NCBI GenBank assembly: GCA_023442465.1
Contig: JAEZZQ010000030.1
Coordinates: 124,001-188,000 of the forward strand
DNA: 64,000 nt
Direction: 5' to 3'
From: Bacillota bacterium
GTDB lineage: Bacteria > Bacillota > Clostridia > Lachnospirales > Lachnospiraceae
Within the stretch, counting starts at the first letter, position 1. Every line of letters begins with the position of its first letter. The position numbers and the translations under genes are program-made. The notes below the pieces were generated by a model. The model worked only from the letters and a program-made list of their open reading frames with translations, made no database searches and had not been told where the DNA came from. Shown in pieces: positions 25,805 through 34,208 of this stretch.

Positions 25805-27961
25805 ATGAGAAAAGAGAAGGAAAAAAAGGTAAATAGGAGCAAAAAATACGACAAAGTAAATCATGAAAAGAGCTTTCGCAGAGGAATCTTAAGAAATTTG
25901 ATTGTTGGATTTATTATTCCGGTGGGATTTATCATGCTGCTGGGAACGGTATCGTACAGACTGGCCTTAACAACGATTGTGCATAATTACAAAGACTCTG
26001 CTACAGAAACAATGAGTGCAATCGGAAAGTATTTTGACTTGACGATGAGCACATTGTCTGAAAAAGCAAAGGAACTGGGAAACGATTCCCAGATTGTTTC
26101 GTATTATACAAAGGGTTCGGTACAAGGTGGGGACAGTAATACCATGTACAGGGAGATTAAATCAGACTTAATGGCCATAAAGACTGCGGTACCATCTATT
26201 AGTGCGGTACATATTATTGGAGAAGGAACAGCGGCAAAGACGAAAGAAATTTCCTCAGATGAGAATAGTGGACAGAGTAAGGTTGGTTACAAAACTTTCG
26301 CTACCAAGCATTTTTCGACAGACGGAGAACTGCCGGCAGATACCTATCAGACTTTTTCACAAAGTGAAGAGGGACAGATATGGACAGCCGGCAAAAAAGA
26401 AGCATGGTATGGAGAACATGTCTATCTTGATGAACTTCTTTCAAAATCATCAGATTTGTACGCGGTCTCCTATGTACGAAAATTGAGCAAAGGAAACGGA
26501 TATTTTATTATTGATTTGAATATGGATACAGTACGATCTGTTCTGGAAGAAATGGATTTGGGGGAGGGCAGCATTGTCAGCTTTATTACGCCGGATGGAA
26601 GAGAGATTACTTGCAATGATACAGATACTCAGGTTGTTTTTAAGGATATGGAGTGTTTCCAAAGGGCTTTGGAGGATCAAACCGACAGTGGCTATCTGGA
26701 AACAGAATGGAATGACCAAACGCAGTTGTTTGCTTATTCTAAAATCGGGACAACAGGTGCAATGGTATGCAGTATGATTCCGGAACAAAACATAACAGGC
26801 CAGGTACAGCAGATTAAACAGATTACAATTATGATCACGATTGCAACAGCATTATTTTCTCTGATTATTGGATTAACGTTAGCACTGGGGATCGGAAATC
26901 GTATCAATACCATGGTAGGAATGTCTGAAAAAGCTTCGGCAGGTAATATGACGGTTATTTTCCAGGATAAGAAAAGGGACGAGCTTGGAAGACTGGCATA
27001 TGCTCTGACCCATATGGTAGAACAGGTCAGGCAGTTGATCGGGCAGGTTACGGAATTTGGAGACAGAGTACACACGATTGCAATAGAGGTATCTGATCAG
27101 GCGGAAGATATTCTGGGAGGATCGAAAGGAATTGCAAGGGCAATTGATGAGATTGGACAAGGGAATCAGTTACAGGCAGGCGATACCCAAAAGTGTGTAA
27201 CACAAATGGAACTATTGTCTTCCAAGATAGAAGATGTAACAGGATATATCTCCGATACGATGGAAAATACAAGGGAAACCGATAAGACAGTAAATAAGGG
27301 AATGGATATTGTAGAAGAACTGCGTACGAAAGGAAAAGAGACAACACAGATTACCAGACAGGTAATGGATGGTATGGAGGAACTTGGCAGACAGTCACGC
27401 AGTATTTATGAAGTTGTAGAATTTATTAATGAAATTGCTGACGAGACTAATCTGCTATCACTAAATGCCTCTGTAGAAGCGGCACGCGCCGGGGAAGCGG
27501 GCAGGGGCTTTGCTGTCGTAGCCGATGAAATCAGAAAGCTTGCAGATCAGTCGGTAGAGGCTGTGGAACGAATCCGCAGAATTATTGATGGAGTACAAAG
27601 ACAGACGGAAAGTACGACAGCATCTGCGAATCAGGCACAGAAAATTGTGCTTGCGCAGGAAGGTGCACTGGAAAGTACGATAGTTGTCTTTAGAGAGATA
27701 CGGGAAAAAGTTAATATTCTGACAAACAATATGAAGGATATTACAGCAGAGACGAAAATAATGGAACAGTCCAAAACAGATACTATGATTGCAGTGGAAA
27801 GTATCTCTGCCATTTCCCAGCAGACAGCAGCTACCACACAGGAGGTCAATGCAACGGTAATAATGCAGACAGAAAACATTAATTCGATGGCAAATAAGGC
27901 GAAAGAACTGGAAAACGATATTCAGAAATTATCGGAGGCAATTGGATATTTCCAGATTTGA
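25805..27961 (+). CDS. Methyl-accepting chemotaxis protein
   Basis: The 718-residue receptor has a basic N-terminus, a first membrane span near residues 28-55, an extracytoplasmic dCache-like sensor (about 60-320), a second span (about 338-365), a HAMP domain, and a signalling domain. The hairpin tip is EIADETNLLSLNASVEAARAGEAGRGFAVVADEIRKLADQS. Such proteins bind ligands outside the cell and control CheA-CheY. GGAAGGAG precedes the start. Two palindromic operators upstream suggest regulated expression, perhaps by carbohydrate. No chemotaxis kinase genes are nearby. Confidence 0.93.
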   Translation: MRKEKEKKVNRSKKYDKVNHEKSFRRGILRNLIVGFIIPVGFIMLLGTVSYRLALTTIVHNYKDSATETMSAIGKYFDLTMSTLSEKAKELGNDSQIVSYYTKGSVQGGDSNTMYREIKSDLMAIKTAVPSISAVHIIGEGTAAKTKEISSDENSGQSKVGYKTFATKHFSTDGELPADTYQTFSQSEEGQIWTAGKKEAWYGEHVYLDELLSKSSDLYAVSYVRKLSKGNGYFIIDLNMDTVRSVLEEMDLGEGSIVSFITPDGREITCNDTDTQVVFKDMECFQRALEDQTDSGYLETEWNDQTQLFAYSKIGTTGAMVCSMIPEQNITGQVQQIKQITIMITIATALFSLIIGLTLALGIGNRINTMVGMSEKASAGNMTVIFQDKKRDELGRLAYALTHMVEQVRQLIGQVTEFGDRVHTIAIEVSDQAEDILGGSKGIARAIDEIGQGNQLQAGDTQKCVTQMELLSSKIEDVTGYISDTMENTRETDKTVNKGMDIVEELRTKGKETTQITRQVMDGMEELGRQSRSIYEVVEFINEIADETNLLSLNASVEAARAGEAGRGFAVVADEIRKLADQSVEAVERIRRIIDGVQRQTESTTASANQAQKIVLAQEGALESTIVVFREIREKVNILTNNMKDITAETKIMEQSKTDTMIAVESISAISQQTAATTQEVNATVIMQTENINSMANKAKELENDIQKLSEAIGYFQI

Positions 27962-28141
27962 TGCAATTGTTAAGTGATTTTAGACAGGACTGTTGTAACA
28001 ACAGATAAAAGTACTTTATATGTGAAGGGAGCATATAAATAAATTATAACGCAGATAAGTTTAGAAATTGTTCATATCTTCTCCATCTGCTGTTTATATT
28101 TCTTTTTTAAGATAAAGAGAAAAAGAAAAGAGGCAGATGGT

Positions 28142-28702
28142 ATGATGGAAGCACTCATTCACTTAGATAGCGGCATCCTATTATTTATACAAGATTTTAT
28201 AAGAAACGATATTTTAACTCCATTTTTTATCTTTATCACAACTTTGGGAAATAGTGGATTTATATGGATATCAATTTCTATCCTTCTCTTAATTTTCCCT
28301 CGAACGAGAAAAATAGGCTGTATGGGAATTTGTGCACTAATTATGTCACTCATTATCAATAATATGATACTGAAAAATTTAGTGGAGAGAAGCAGACCTT
28401 ACGATGTAATAACCGCATTGGTGCCTCTTATCCGTAAACCGGCAGATTTTTCATTTCCGTCCGGCCATACGGCCAGTGCATTTGCGGCGGGCTACATATT
28501 TTATAGAAAACTGCCGAAGAAAATCGGGATACCAATCCTTATACTGGCGTTTTTGATCGCAATATCGCGATTGTATTTGGGGGTTCATTATCCCAGTGAT
28601 GTGATTGCGGGAATGTTTAGCGGTATAGTCATTAGCTTTATGGCGGAAATGGTAATTAATACATCAACATTAACGCAAAAGAAGATAAAAGAAGGAGTAT
28701 AG
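28142..28702 (+). CDS. PAP2-family membrane phosphatase
   Basis: The 186-residue protein has about five membrane segments and the three phosphatase motifs: KNLVERSRP (KxxxxxxRP), PSGHT, and SRLYLGVHYPSD (SRxxxxxHxxxD). It removes phosphate from lipid pyrophosphates such as undecaprenyl diphosphate or from phosphatidate, at the outer membrane face; the exact lipid is not determined. It is monocistronic, following a 180-base gap after the chemoreceptor. The ribosome binding site AGAGGCAGATGGT is moderate. Confidence 0.88.
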   Translation: MMEALIHLDSGILLFIQDFIRNDILTPFFIFITTLGNSGFIWISISILLLIFPRTRKIGCMGICALIMSLIINNMILKNLVERSRPYDVITALVPLIRKPADFSFPSGHTASAFAAGYIFYRKLPKKIGIPILILAFLIAISRLYLGVHYPSDVIAGMFSGIVISFMAEMVINTSTLTQKKIKEGV

Positions 28703-28719
28703 TTTTAACCAAAGGATTT

Positions 28720-28857
28720 ATGGAAGCTATGCGGCAGTATCCGGATAGGGAGGCGGTCGTTGCTGACAGGAAAGATTGTCCTGAGCTATGTGCCGGCGAG
28801 CTGGCGGGCATAAAATGCACCGCCTTTTTCTGCCCGGGAGATATCTCGTTGCTATAG
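28720..28857 (+). CDS. Possible 45-residue Cys-containing peptide
   Basis: An ATG with AAAGGA 4-9 bases upstream opens 45 codons with four cysteines (DCPELCAGEL, IKCTAFFC). It sits 17 bases after the PAP2 gene and its end overlaps the 3' end of the opposite-strand yeiH by a few bases. It may be a remnant of a longer gene or not translated. Confidence 0.3.
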   Translation: MEAMRQYPDREAVVADRKDCPELCAGELAGIKCTAFFCPGDISLL

Positions 28858-29907
28858 CAGGGGAAGAAACCATAACTGCGCAAGCAGAGACGTTACAGTT
28901 AGTACTGTCCAGCAGCTTAATCCCAGTACAATTGGCTTCCAGCCATTTTTTACAAGAGATGCAAGGTTTGTATTAAGACCAATTGCTGCCATAGCCATAA
29001 CGATAACATATTTCCCGACCTTTGCTAAAAAAACTCCTGCTTCTGCAGGCAATGGCAAAAAGGTGCTGATTACGGAAGCTGCTATAAAGCCTAATACAAA
29101 CCATGGAAAAACAGAGGAAATCCGATACTTTGTACCGCCTGTATGTGAGTCCCGCTTTGCGGTAAGCAGCGCTAATACCAATGTAACGGGAATGATCATC
29201 AAGGTTCGGGTCAGCTTGACGATTACAGCGAGGTTTCCCGCCTCATTGCTGAAGGAATAGCCGGCTGCGACCACAGAGGATGTGTCATTGATGGCGGTGC
29301 CCGCCCATAATCCAAAATGATAATCGGTCATATGAAGAACATGCCCCAGGAAGGGGAAGAGGAATGCGGCTATAACGTTAAAGAAAAATATTGTCGAGAT
29401 GGAGCGCGCCACATCCTCCTCCCTGGCACGAATGACCGGTGAAGCAGCCGCAATTGCAGAACCTCCGCAAATTGCAGTGCCTACACCGATTAAAATATTC
29501 GTATCCCTATCGACCTTTAACAGTCTGCCGAAGTAAAAAGCAGCCAGAAAGGTTGCAGTCAAAGTAAAGACCATTAAAAAAAGCGTCTGTCTGCCTGTCT
29601 GAAAAACCTGAAACAAATTCATGTCAAATCCCAGCAGAATAATAGAATATTGCAGCAGCTTCTTAGAGGTATAGCTCACGCCCTCCTGAAATGCCGCCGG
29701 CCTTTTCCAAAAGGTCAGCATCAAACCGAAAAGAATGCCCAGTACAGGGCTTCCGATAATAGGAAAATGATTGCCGATCAGCCAGGCAGGAAGGGCAATG
29801 ATAGCAGAAAACGCTATTCCGGGTAATTTGTTTTTTATTCTACGCATTTTAATACTTGTATGGTGTATTCGTAATGAAATATATCCATACTCTCCTTTCT
29901 CTTCCAC
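28852..29907 (-). CDS. yeiH: YeiH/UPF0324 family putative sulfate exporter
   Basis: The protein has about ten membrane helices and UPF0324 features (LPAWLIGNHFPIIGSPVLGILFGLML, GVGTAICGGSAIAAASPVIRA, GTAINDTSSVVAAGYSFS). The family is annotated as putative sulfate exporters without firm biochemical proof. The GTG at 29907 gives 351 residues; an internal ATG at 29847 gives 331, closer to the usual length, so the start is uncertain. It is transcribed divergently from a LysR regulator, the same pairing as yeiH-yeiE in enterobacteria, which implies regulation by that LysR protein. Confidence 0.85.
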   Translation of the reverse strand: MEEKGEYGYISLRIHHTSIKMRRIKNKLPGIAFSAIIALPAWLIGNHFPIIGSPVLGILFGLMLTFWKRPAAFQEGVSYTSKKLLQYSIILLGFDMNLFQVFQTGRQTLFLMVFTLTATFLAAFYFGRLLKVDRDTNILIGVGTAICGGSAIAAASPVIRAREEDVARSISTIFFFNVIAAFLFPFLGHVLHMTDYHFGLWAGTAINDTSSVVAAGYSFSNEAGNLAVIVKLTRTLMIIPVTLVLALLTAKRDSHTGGTKYRISSVFPWFVLGFIAASVISTFLPLPAEAGVFLAKVGKYVIVMAMAAIGLNTNLASLVKNGWKPIVLGLSCWTVLTVTSLLAQLWFLPLL

Positions 29908-29995
29908 TTTGCGATAGTAATAGTAGCGCTGTGGATTTTCTTATCTTAAACAATTGCACCATTTGTTTTATGGATTGCAAGATTTACTATATACC

Positions 29996-30024
29996 TTGAC
30001 CAAATATTAGTAAAACAATATAAT
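29996..30024 (+). promoter_or_regulatory. Promoter of lysR-type gene
   Basis: TTGACC (29996-30001), 17 bases, TATAAT (30019-30024). It lies in the 180-base divergent region between yeiH and the LysR gene, which should also hold the LysR binding sites. Confidence 0.75.
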
Positions 30025-30085
30025 TTTATTATAATGATAAGTAAATACTAATGATTTGTAGATTAACGATCAGGAGGCAGAATAA

Positions 30086-30964
30086 ATGACATTTCGGCAT
30101 TTTCAAATTTTTATTGCAGTCTGCGACACAATGAACATGACCGCTGCAGCCGGCAAACTGTATATGTCACAATCCGCAGTCAGTCAGGCCATTGCGGAAA
30201 TGGAACGGCATTATAATGTGCGTTTGTTTGAACGTTTATCCAAAAAGCTGTATCTTACCCAAGCAGGAGAACAGCTGATAGGCTATGCCCGCCATATTAT
30301 ACGAATGAATTTGGATGCGGAGCAGAACATGCGCAATTTAAGCCAAAACGAAGTTGTGCGCATCGGTGCCAGCGTAACGATCGGGGCATGTGTACTGCCT
30401 AAGCTCGCAGCAAAAATCATGCGGACATATCCTCAGCTTACATTGCAGGTTGAAATAGGAAATACGGAGCAGGTGAAGAAATTACTTCTCCAAGATAAGC
30501 TGGACATAGGCCTTGTGGAAGGTGATGTGGATTCCGAGGACTTGATAAATTCTCCGTTTATGAGAGACAACCTGGTATTGATCTGTGCAAAAAGCCATCC
30601 TTTTGCCGCGCGCAGCAGTATCAATTCATGGGAATTGGAGCAGGAAAACTTTATTTTAAGGGAAGTCGGAAGCGGAACGCGCAAGATTTTTGAAGACAAG
30701 ATGAAGGAGAAGCAGCTTCGCTGGAATTCCACATGGACATGCAGCAATGCCGACTCGATCAAAGCTGCAGTCGCTGAAGGAATCGGTATTTCTGTCATAT
30801 CAGAACGCTATATCACAGATGAAGCAGAGGCCGGAACGCTCTGCCTTGTCAATATCGATGATCTTGTATTCGAACGCCATTTTAAAGTGATTTATCATAA
30901 AAATAAGTATTTAACCTACTCCATGAATTGTTTTATAAATGCCTGCCATCAAAATACAATTTAG
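30086..30964 (+). CDS. LysR-family transcriptional regulator
   Basis: The 292-residue protein has a LysR winged helix (residues 1-60: RHFQIFIAVCDTMNMTAAAGKLYMSQSAVSQAIAEMERHYNVRLFERLSKKLYLTQAG) and a periplasmic-binding-like effector domain (about 90-290). It is divergent from yeiH and probably activates that gene in response to a small anion or sulfur compound, by analogy with YeiE. A CAGGAGG ribosome binding site and strong promoter precede it. Confidence 0.9.
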   Translation: MTFRHFQIFIAVCDTMNMTAAAGKLYMSQSAVSQAIAEMERHYNVRLFERLSKKLYLTQAGEQLIGYARHIIRMNLDAEQNMRNLSQNEVVRIGASVTIGACVLPKLAAKIMRTYPQLTLQVEIGNTEQVKKLLLQDKLDIGLVEGDVDSEDLINSPFMRDNLVLICAKSHPFAARSSINSWELEQENFILREVGSGTRKIFEDKMKEKQLRWNSTWTCSNADSIKAAVAEGIGISVISERYITDEAEAGTLCLVNIDDLVFERHFKVIYHKNKYLTYSMNCFINACHQNTI

Positions 30965-30967
30965 TTG

Positions 30968-31681
30968 TTATTGCAAGATATGGCGGAAGAAATGTGATGA
31001 AATAGTGTATGTCTCCAAGTCTATAAGTCTATCGGCCGGATGGTTTTCATAGACTTTTTCAATTGTTTCATTATAGTAGTTTGCAAACCAAAAGTATTTT
31101 TGCGCGATTTTTATAGGGTATCCTGCGTTTAAGTGCGAAACTATGTTCAATTTTAGGCTTTCTAAAAAGTGATTATAGTGAAGGGGGCTGTTGAACTCTT
31201 GGTGCTGCGATAAAAAATCGAGGCCCATGCTGAGGGCAAGGGGATCAATGACTATTCTTGGGTAAATGGCGATTTTATTTTCTATTTCGTAGGATCGCAC
31301 CATTGCGGGACCGAAGCAAACTTTTTTATCGTGATACATTTGCCCGCAGCTGACTCCTCCTCTGACATATATGCCATTTGTTAATAAATCATTGCAAATG
31401 TAAACAAAATCCATAAGCACATGAAAAAGCGCGCCGCCGATATCAAGACTGCTGGAATATGAAATTACGATGCTGCCGGAAAAGACAGATACTTCTTTAA
31501 AGCACCCATACTCTGCCAATTTCCCATGATAATTATCATTTCTTATCTCTGAGATATAGTTCAATATGTTTCTTATTTTTTCTTGATATTCAATATTATC
31601 CGTTGTAAATTGAATCATATTCTTAAAGCCGAGAATATCCAAAAATGCGACAAAGCGTTCATCATAAACCATTATATTCAC
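30968..31681 (-). CDS. Nucleotidyl-cyclase-fold protein with altered metal site
   Basis: The 237-residue protein begins DERFVAFLDILGFK, the beta-1 metal-binding Asp context of class III nucleotidyl cyclase-like proteins. It continues with VRGGVSCGQMYHDKKVCFGPAMVRSYEIE, also typical of this family. Where relatives usually have FSDSIVIS, this one has FSGSIVIS, replacing the second metal-binding Asp by Gly, so classical two-metal catalysis is doubtful. It is convergent with the LysR gene, 3 bases apart. Some related proteins make cyclic nucleotides in defence signalling, but no effector gene is adjacent here. Function unknown. Confidence 0.6.
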   Translation of the reverse strand: MNIMVYDERFVAFLDILGFKNMIQFTTDNIEYQEKIRNILNYISEIRNDNYHGKLAEYGCFKEVSVFSGSIVISYSSSLDIGGALFHVLMDFVYICNDLLTNGIYVRGGVSCGQMYHDKKVCFGPAMVRSYEIENKIAIYPRIVIDPLALSMGLDFLSQHQEFNSPLHYNHFLESLKLNIVSHLNAGYPIKIAQKYFWFANYYNETIEKVYENHPADRLIDLETYTISSHFFRHILQ

Positions 31682-31917
31682 CTTCTGACTATCAATTTTT
31701 TATAGTTGATCGAAAATGTAATTATACTGAAATAATAATATAATTTTATTTTGTTATATTATAGCATTGAAACTTATATTTTTAAAATCTTAAAAAGATT
31801 TTTGACTGCTGTCCGCAGAAAGGGGATTTGGGTGGGACATATTTTGATTGACATTGAAAAAATATAATATATACTATAAATAACAAAGTGATTATTTGGT
31901 TCATATAAGGGAATGGA

Positions 31918-32286
31918 ATGAAGAAAATCAACTCAAATCGGTATGGGGGAAAGGTAATAGGAACAGGACTGCTGTTATCCTTTGTAATACCAATGCTTTT
32001 TAGTCTTGCTCCGAAAAATTGGACAGAATTGCTATGGCTTTCAAAAATATCATTTATTACCGGGATAACAATATTGGTGTTATTTTCTATATGGCTGATG
32101 ATTGAATTCAAGCAAGACAGGTTCTGGAATCGCCATTATGAAGACAATGTGAATATAAAGCTGTCGCTGCCGGAAGAAATTTATGAATGCCAGTCCTGCG
32201 GTAATCGGCAGGTCAAAAAGAATGATAAGAGCTGTAATATATGCGGGATTAAATTCAAAGAAAGTGGTGGATTAAATGCGAAATGA
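31918..32286 (+). CDS. Small membrane protein with C-terminal zinc ribbon
   Basis: The 122-residue protein has two hydrophobic spans (about residues 13-31 and 40-62) and a cytoplasmic zinc ribbon at the end (CQSCGNRQVKKNDKSCNICGIKF). It is not recognised beyond this. Its end overlaps the methyltransferase start by 11 bases, implying coupled expression. The upstream sequence is very AT-rich; the ribosome binding site is GGAATG-like and weak. Confidence 0.65.
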   Translation: MKKINSNRYGGKVIGTGLLLSFVIPMLFSLAPKNWTELLWLSKISFITGITILVLFSIWLMIEFKQDRFWNRHYEDNVNIKLSLPEEIYECQSCGNRQVKKNDKSCNICGIKFKESGGLNAK

Positions 32287-33073
32287 GAAATTAAAAATAC
32301 CTGAAATTTCAGAGACATTATTTATTCCGTTAGCAGTCCGGGCTCATGAAACATTACGAGTGAACGGTGTGATTCGTGATGATAAGGCGGTGGAATTTTT
32401 AAATAGAGCGGATACATCGAATCTCATAGTGGATGGCGGAAGTATATCCACTCTTGGGATTTTGGCACGCACAAAGATTATAGATGAGGAAATTTCTAAA
32501 ATATTGTCGTCTGTTTCAAAAGCTGTTATTGTCAATTTGGGGGCAGGGCTGGATACAAGATATAATAGAATTTCTCGCGAAGAAATAGAATGGTATGATT
32601 TGGATTTGCCGGAGACAATAGAGTTGAGGAAGCAATTTGTAGGGGAATCAGACCTTCATTTTATTGCAGAATCTATTTTGAATGAAAGCTGGACGGATGA
32701 GGTTACAACGGAAGAAGGCGATGCGGTAATAATAATAGCAGAAGGATTGTTCATGTATTTGGAGGAAAAAGATGTGCAAAAAGTTTTCCAAAAGATGGCA
32801 GAAGCCTTTCCCAAGGCCGATATATTTCTTGATGTAGTCCATCCTTTTTTTATAAATAAGGGAATCAGCAGCAAGTTCCTATGGGGAATAGACAGCGCAA
32901 AAGATCTAGAAAAGCTGGACTCACATATCGAATTGGTAAAGTCGTGGAGTATGGGAAGCCTGTTGAAGGAGCGTCAGCCGTGGCTTCTTAGAATATTAAA
33001 CATTCTGGCCTCTACGAGAAAACGCAGCCAGATTATTCATCTTAAAATAAAAGAAAGAGATTACATAAAGTAA
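32276..33073 (+). CDS. Leucine carboxyl methyltransferase-family SAM methyltransferase
   Basis: The 265-residue protein matches the LCM/PPM1-TcmP family: PLAVRAHETLRVNGVIRDDKA, the SAM-binding VIVNLGAGLDTRYNRI, YDLDLPETIELRKQ, and IIAEGLFMYLEEKDV. Members methylate carboxylates of proteins or polyketides; the bacterial substrate is unknown. It overlaps the upstream zinc-ribbon gene and is followed, after a short repeat tract, by a TetR regulator. Confidence 0.85.
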   Translation: MRNEKLKIPEISETLFIPLAVRAHETLRVNGVIRDDKAVEFLNRADTSNLIVDGGSISTLGILARTKIIDEEISKILSSVSKAVIVNLGAGLDTRYNRISREEIEWYDLDLPETIELRKQFVGESDLHFIAESILNESWTDEVTTEEGDAVIIIAEGLFMYLEEKDVQKVFQKMAEAFPKADIFLDVVHPFFINKGISSKFLWGIDSAKDLEKLDSHIELVKSWSMGSLLKERQPWLLRILNILASTRKRSQIIHLKIKERDYIK

Positions 33074-33140
33074 AAAAAAGAGATTCCATAAAGTAAAGCA
33101 AAGAAATTCCACAAAATAAAAGAAGGAAATTCCAAATAAC
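33053..33140. repeat. Four degenerate tandem repeats, about 21 bp
   Basis: AAGAGATTACATAAAGTAAA-like units repeat four times with decay (GAGATTCCATAAAGTAAAG, AAATTCCACAAAATAAAAG, AAATTCCAAATAAC). They span the end of the methyltransferase gene and the TetR leader. They could be slippage products or repeated operator half-sites. Confidence 0.65.
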
Positions 33141-33157
33141 AAGGGAGAGGATGAGAT

Positions 33158-33748
33158 ATGCCGCGCTTTAGTGAGACGGAAAAAGAGAGGATTAAGCAAA
33201 AGCTTTTAATGGAAGGAGAGCGTTTATTTACGGCGCATGGACTAAAGAAAGTAACTATCGATGATTTAGTGGCTGCTGCTAATATTGCCAAGGCATCCTT
33301 CTATAAATTTTATGACGGAAAGGAATACCTTTATCTGGACATCGTTCAAGCGGCTCAGGCGGATATCTTTACTAGTCTGGAAAAGTTGCTGGATGAAAAT
33401 AAAGCATACTCTGCCGGAGAACGGGTAAAGCAGGTTTTTTTAAAAATGTATGAGCTTATGCTGAAATATCCGGTTTTATCCCAGATAAATGCTGTAAATA
33501 TCGAAATGATATCGAGAAAGGTATCGGAGCAGCGTTTGGCAGAGTTCTCGGCACAGAATGTGGATGCTGTCAATGTGCTGGTACGGCGTGGAATTCCATT
33601 TGCATATGATTCGAAGACGGTTTCAACAGTTTTTGGCGCGTTATATGGTGCATGGATCAGCCTGCAGGAGGAAGGTGATGGAAGAGAGAAACAAGTAATA
33701 GATATAATGTTGAATGGGATTATTGAGCAGGTGGTAGTGAATGAATAA
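33158..33748 (+). CDS. TetR-family transcriptional regulator
   Basis: The 196-residue protein has a TetR DNA-binding domain (residues 5-55: IKQKLLMEGERLFTAHGLKKVTIDDLVAAANIAKASFYKFYDGKEYLYLDIV) and an all-helical ligand domain. It has a GGGAGAGG ribosome binding site. The only genes in the same direction upstream are the methyltransferase and the zinc-ribbon membrane protein, which it may regulate. The ligand is unknown. Confidence 0.9.
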   Translation: MPRFSETEKERIKQKLLMEGERLFTAHGLKKVTIDDLVAAANIAKASFYKFYDGKEYLYLDIVQAAQADIFTSLEKLLDENKAYSAGERVKQVFLKMYELMLKYPVLSQINAVNIEMISRKVSEQRLAEFSAQNVDAVNVLVRRGIPFAYDSKTVSTVFGALYGAWISLQEEGDGREKQVIDIMLNGIIEQVVVNE

Positions 33749-33870
33749 GGCTTCCGCCGTGTTGCGGTTCATTCAGCGCAGTAACGACATCCGATGGATT
33801 GAGTTATGCGAAGGACATTGCCAGTCGGTATGGTCTTCATCTGGATAGTATCTTAAAAAAATTTGATTAG
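33745..33870 (+). pseudogene. Possible C-terminal tail of a lost gene
   Basis: A frame without start reads SAVTTSDGLSYAKDIASRYGLHLDSILKKFD and then stops immediately before a perfect terminator. It looks like a real protein C-terminus whose body was deleted when the TetR gene was placed upstream. Low certainty. Confidence 0.35.
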
Positions 33871-33914
33871 AAACTGCGCGGATAGTATTCTTGAAAATCC
33901 GGGCAGTTTTTCTA
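33871..33914 (+). terminator. Intrinsic terminator
   Basis: AAACTGC-G-CGGAT pairs with ATCCG-G-GCAGTTT across a 13-base loop, followed by TTCT. It ends the TetR unit (or the lost gene). The remaining 290 bases up to the GGDEF-EAL gene hold only AT-rich sequence with a TATAAT-like box near 34106. Confidence 0.8.
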
Positions 33915-34208
33915 TATTTGTATAATAACTTTTGTATATTATTAGATGGAGATTTTGGGACTAAGAAGTTTTGTGAAATTTTCTTTCTAAAATTCATATA
34001 AAAATTAATTAATTTATAAGTATTGCATAAGAATGATATAAATGTAGTAGAAATATTGTAAAAATACGAAAATTATTATGCTTTTACTTTCTTGCCAGGA
34101 AGAGTATAATAGAAAATACAGTAGCAATAAGAAAAAGAACGAAATGATATTCTTTTACGTGAAAGCCGCTTCTATTAAAAAGAAGATATGGATATAGGGG
34201 AGTTTCAT

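Noticed and set aside
33053..33140. CRISPR-like short repeats before the TetR gene
   Set aside because: The copies are adjacent, degenerate and lack unique spacers.
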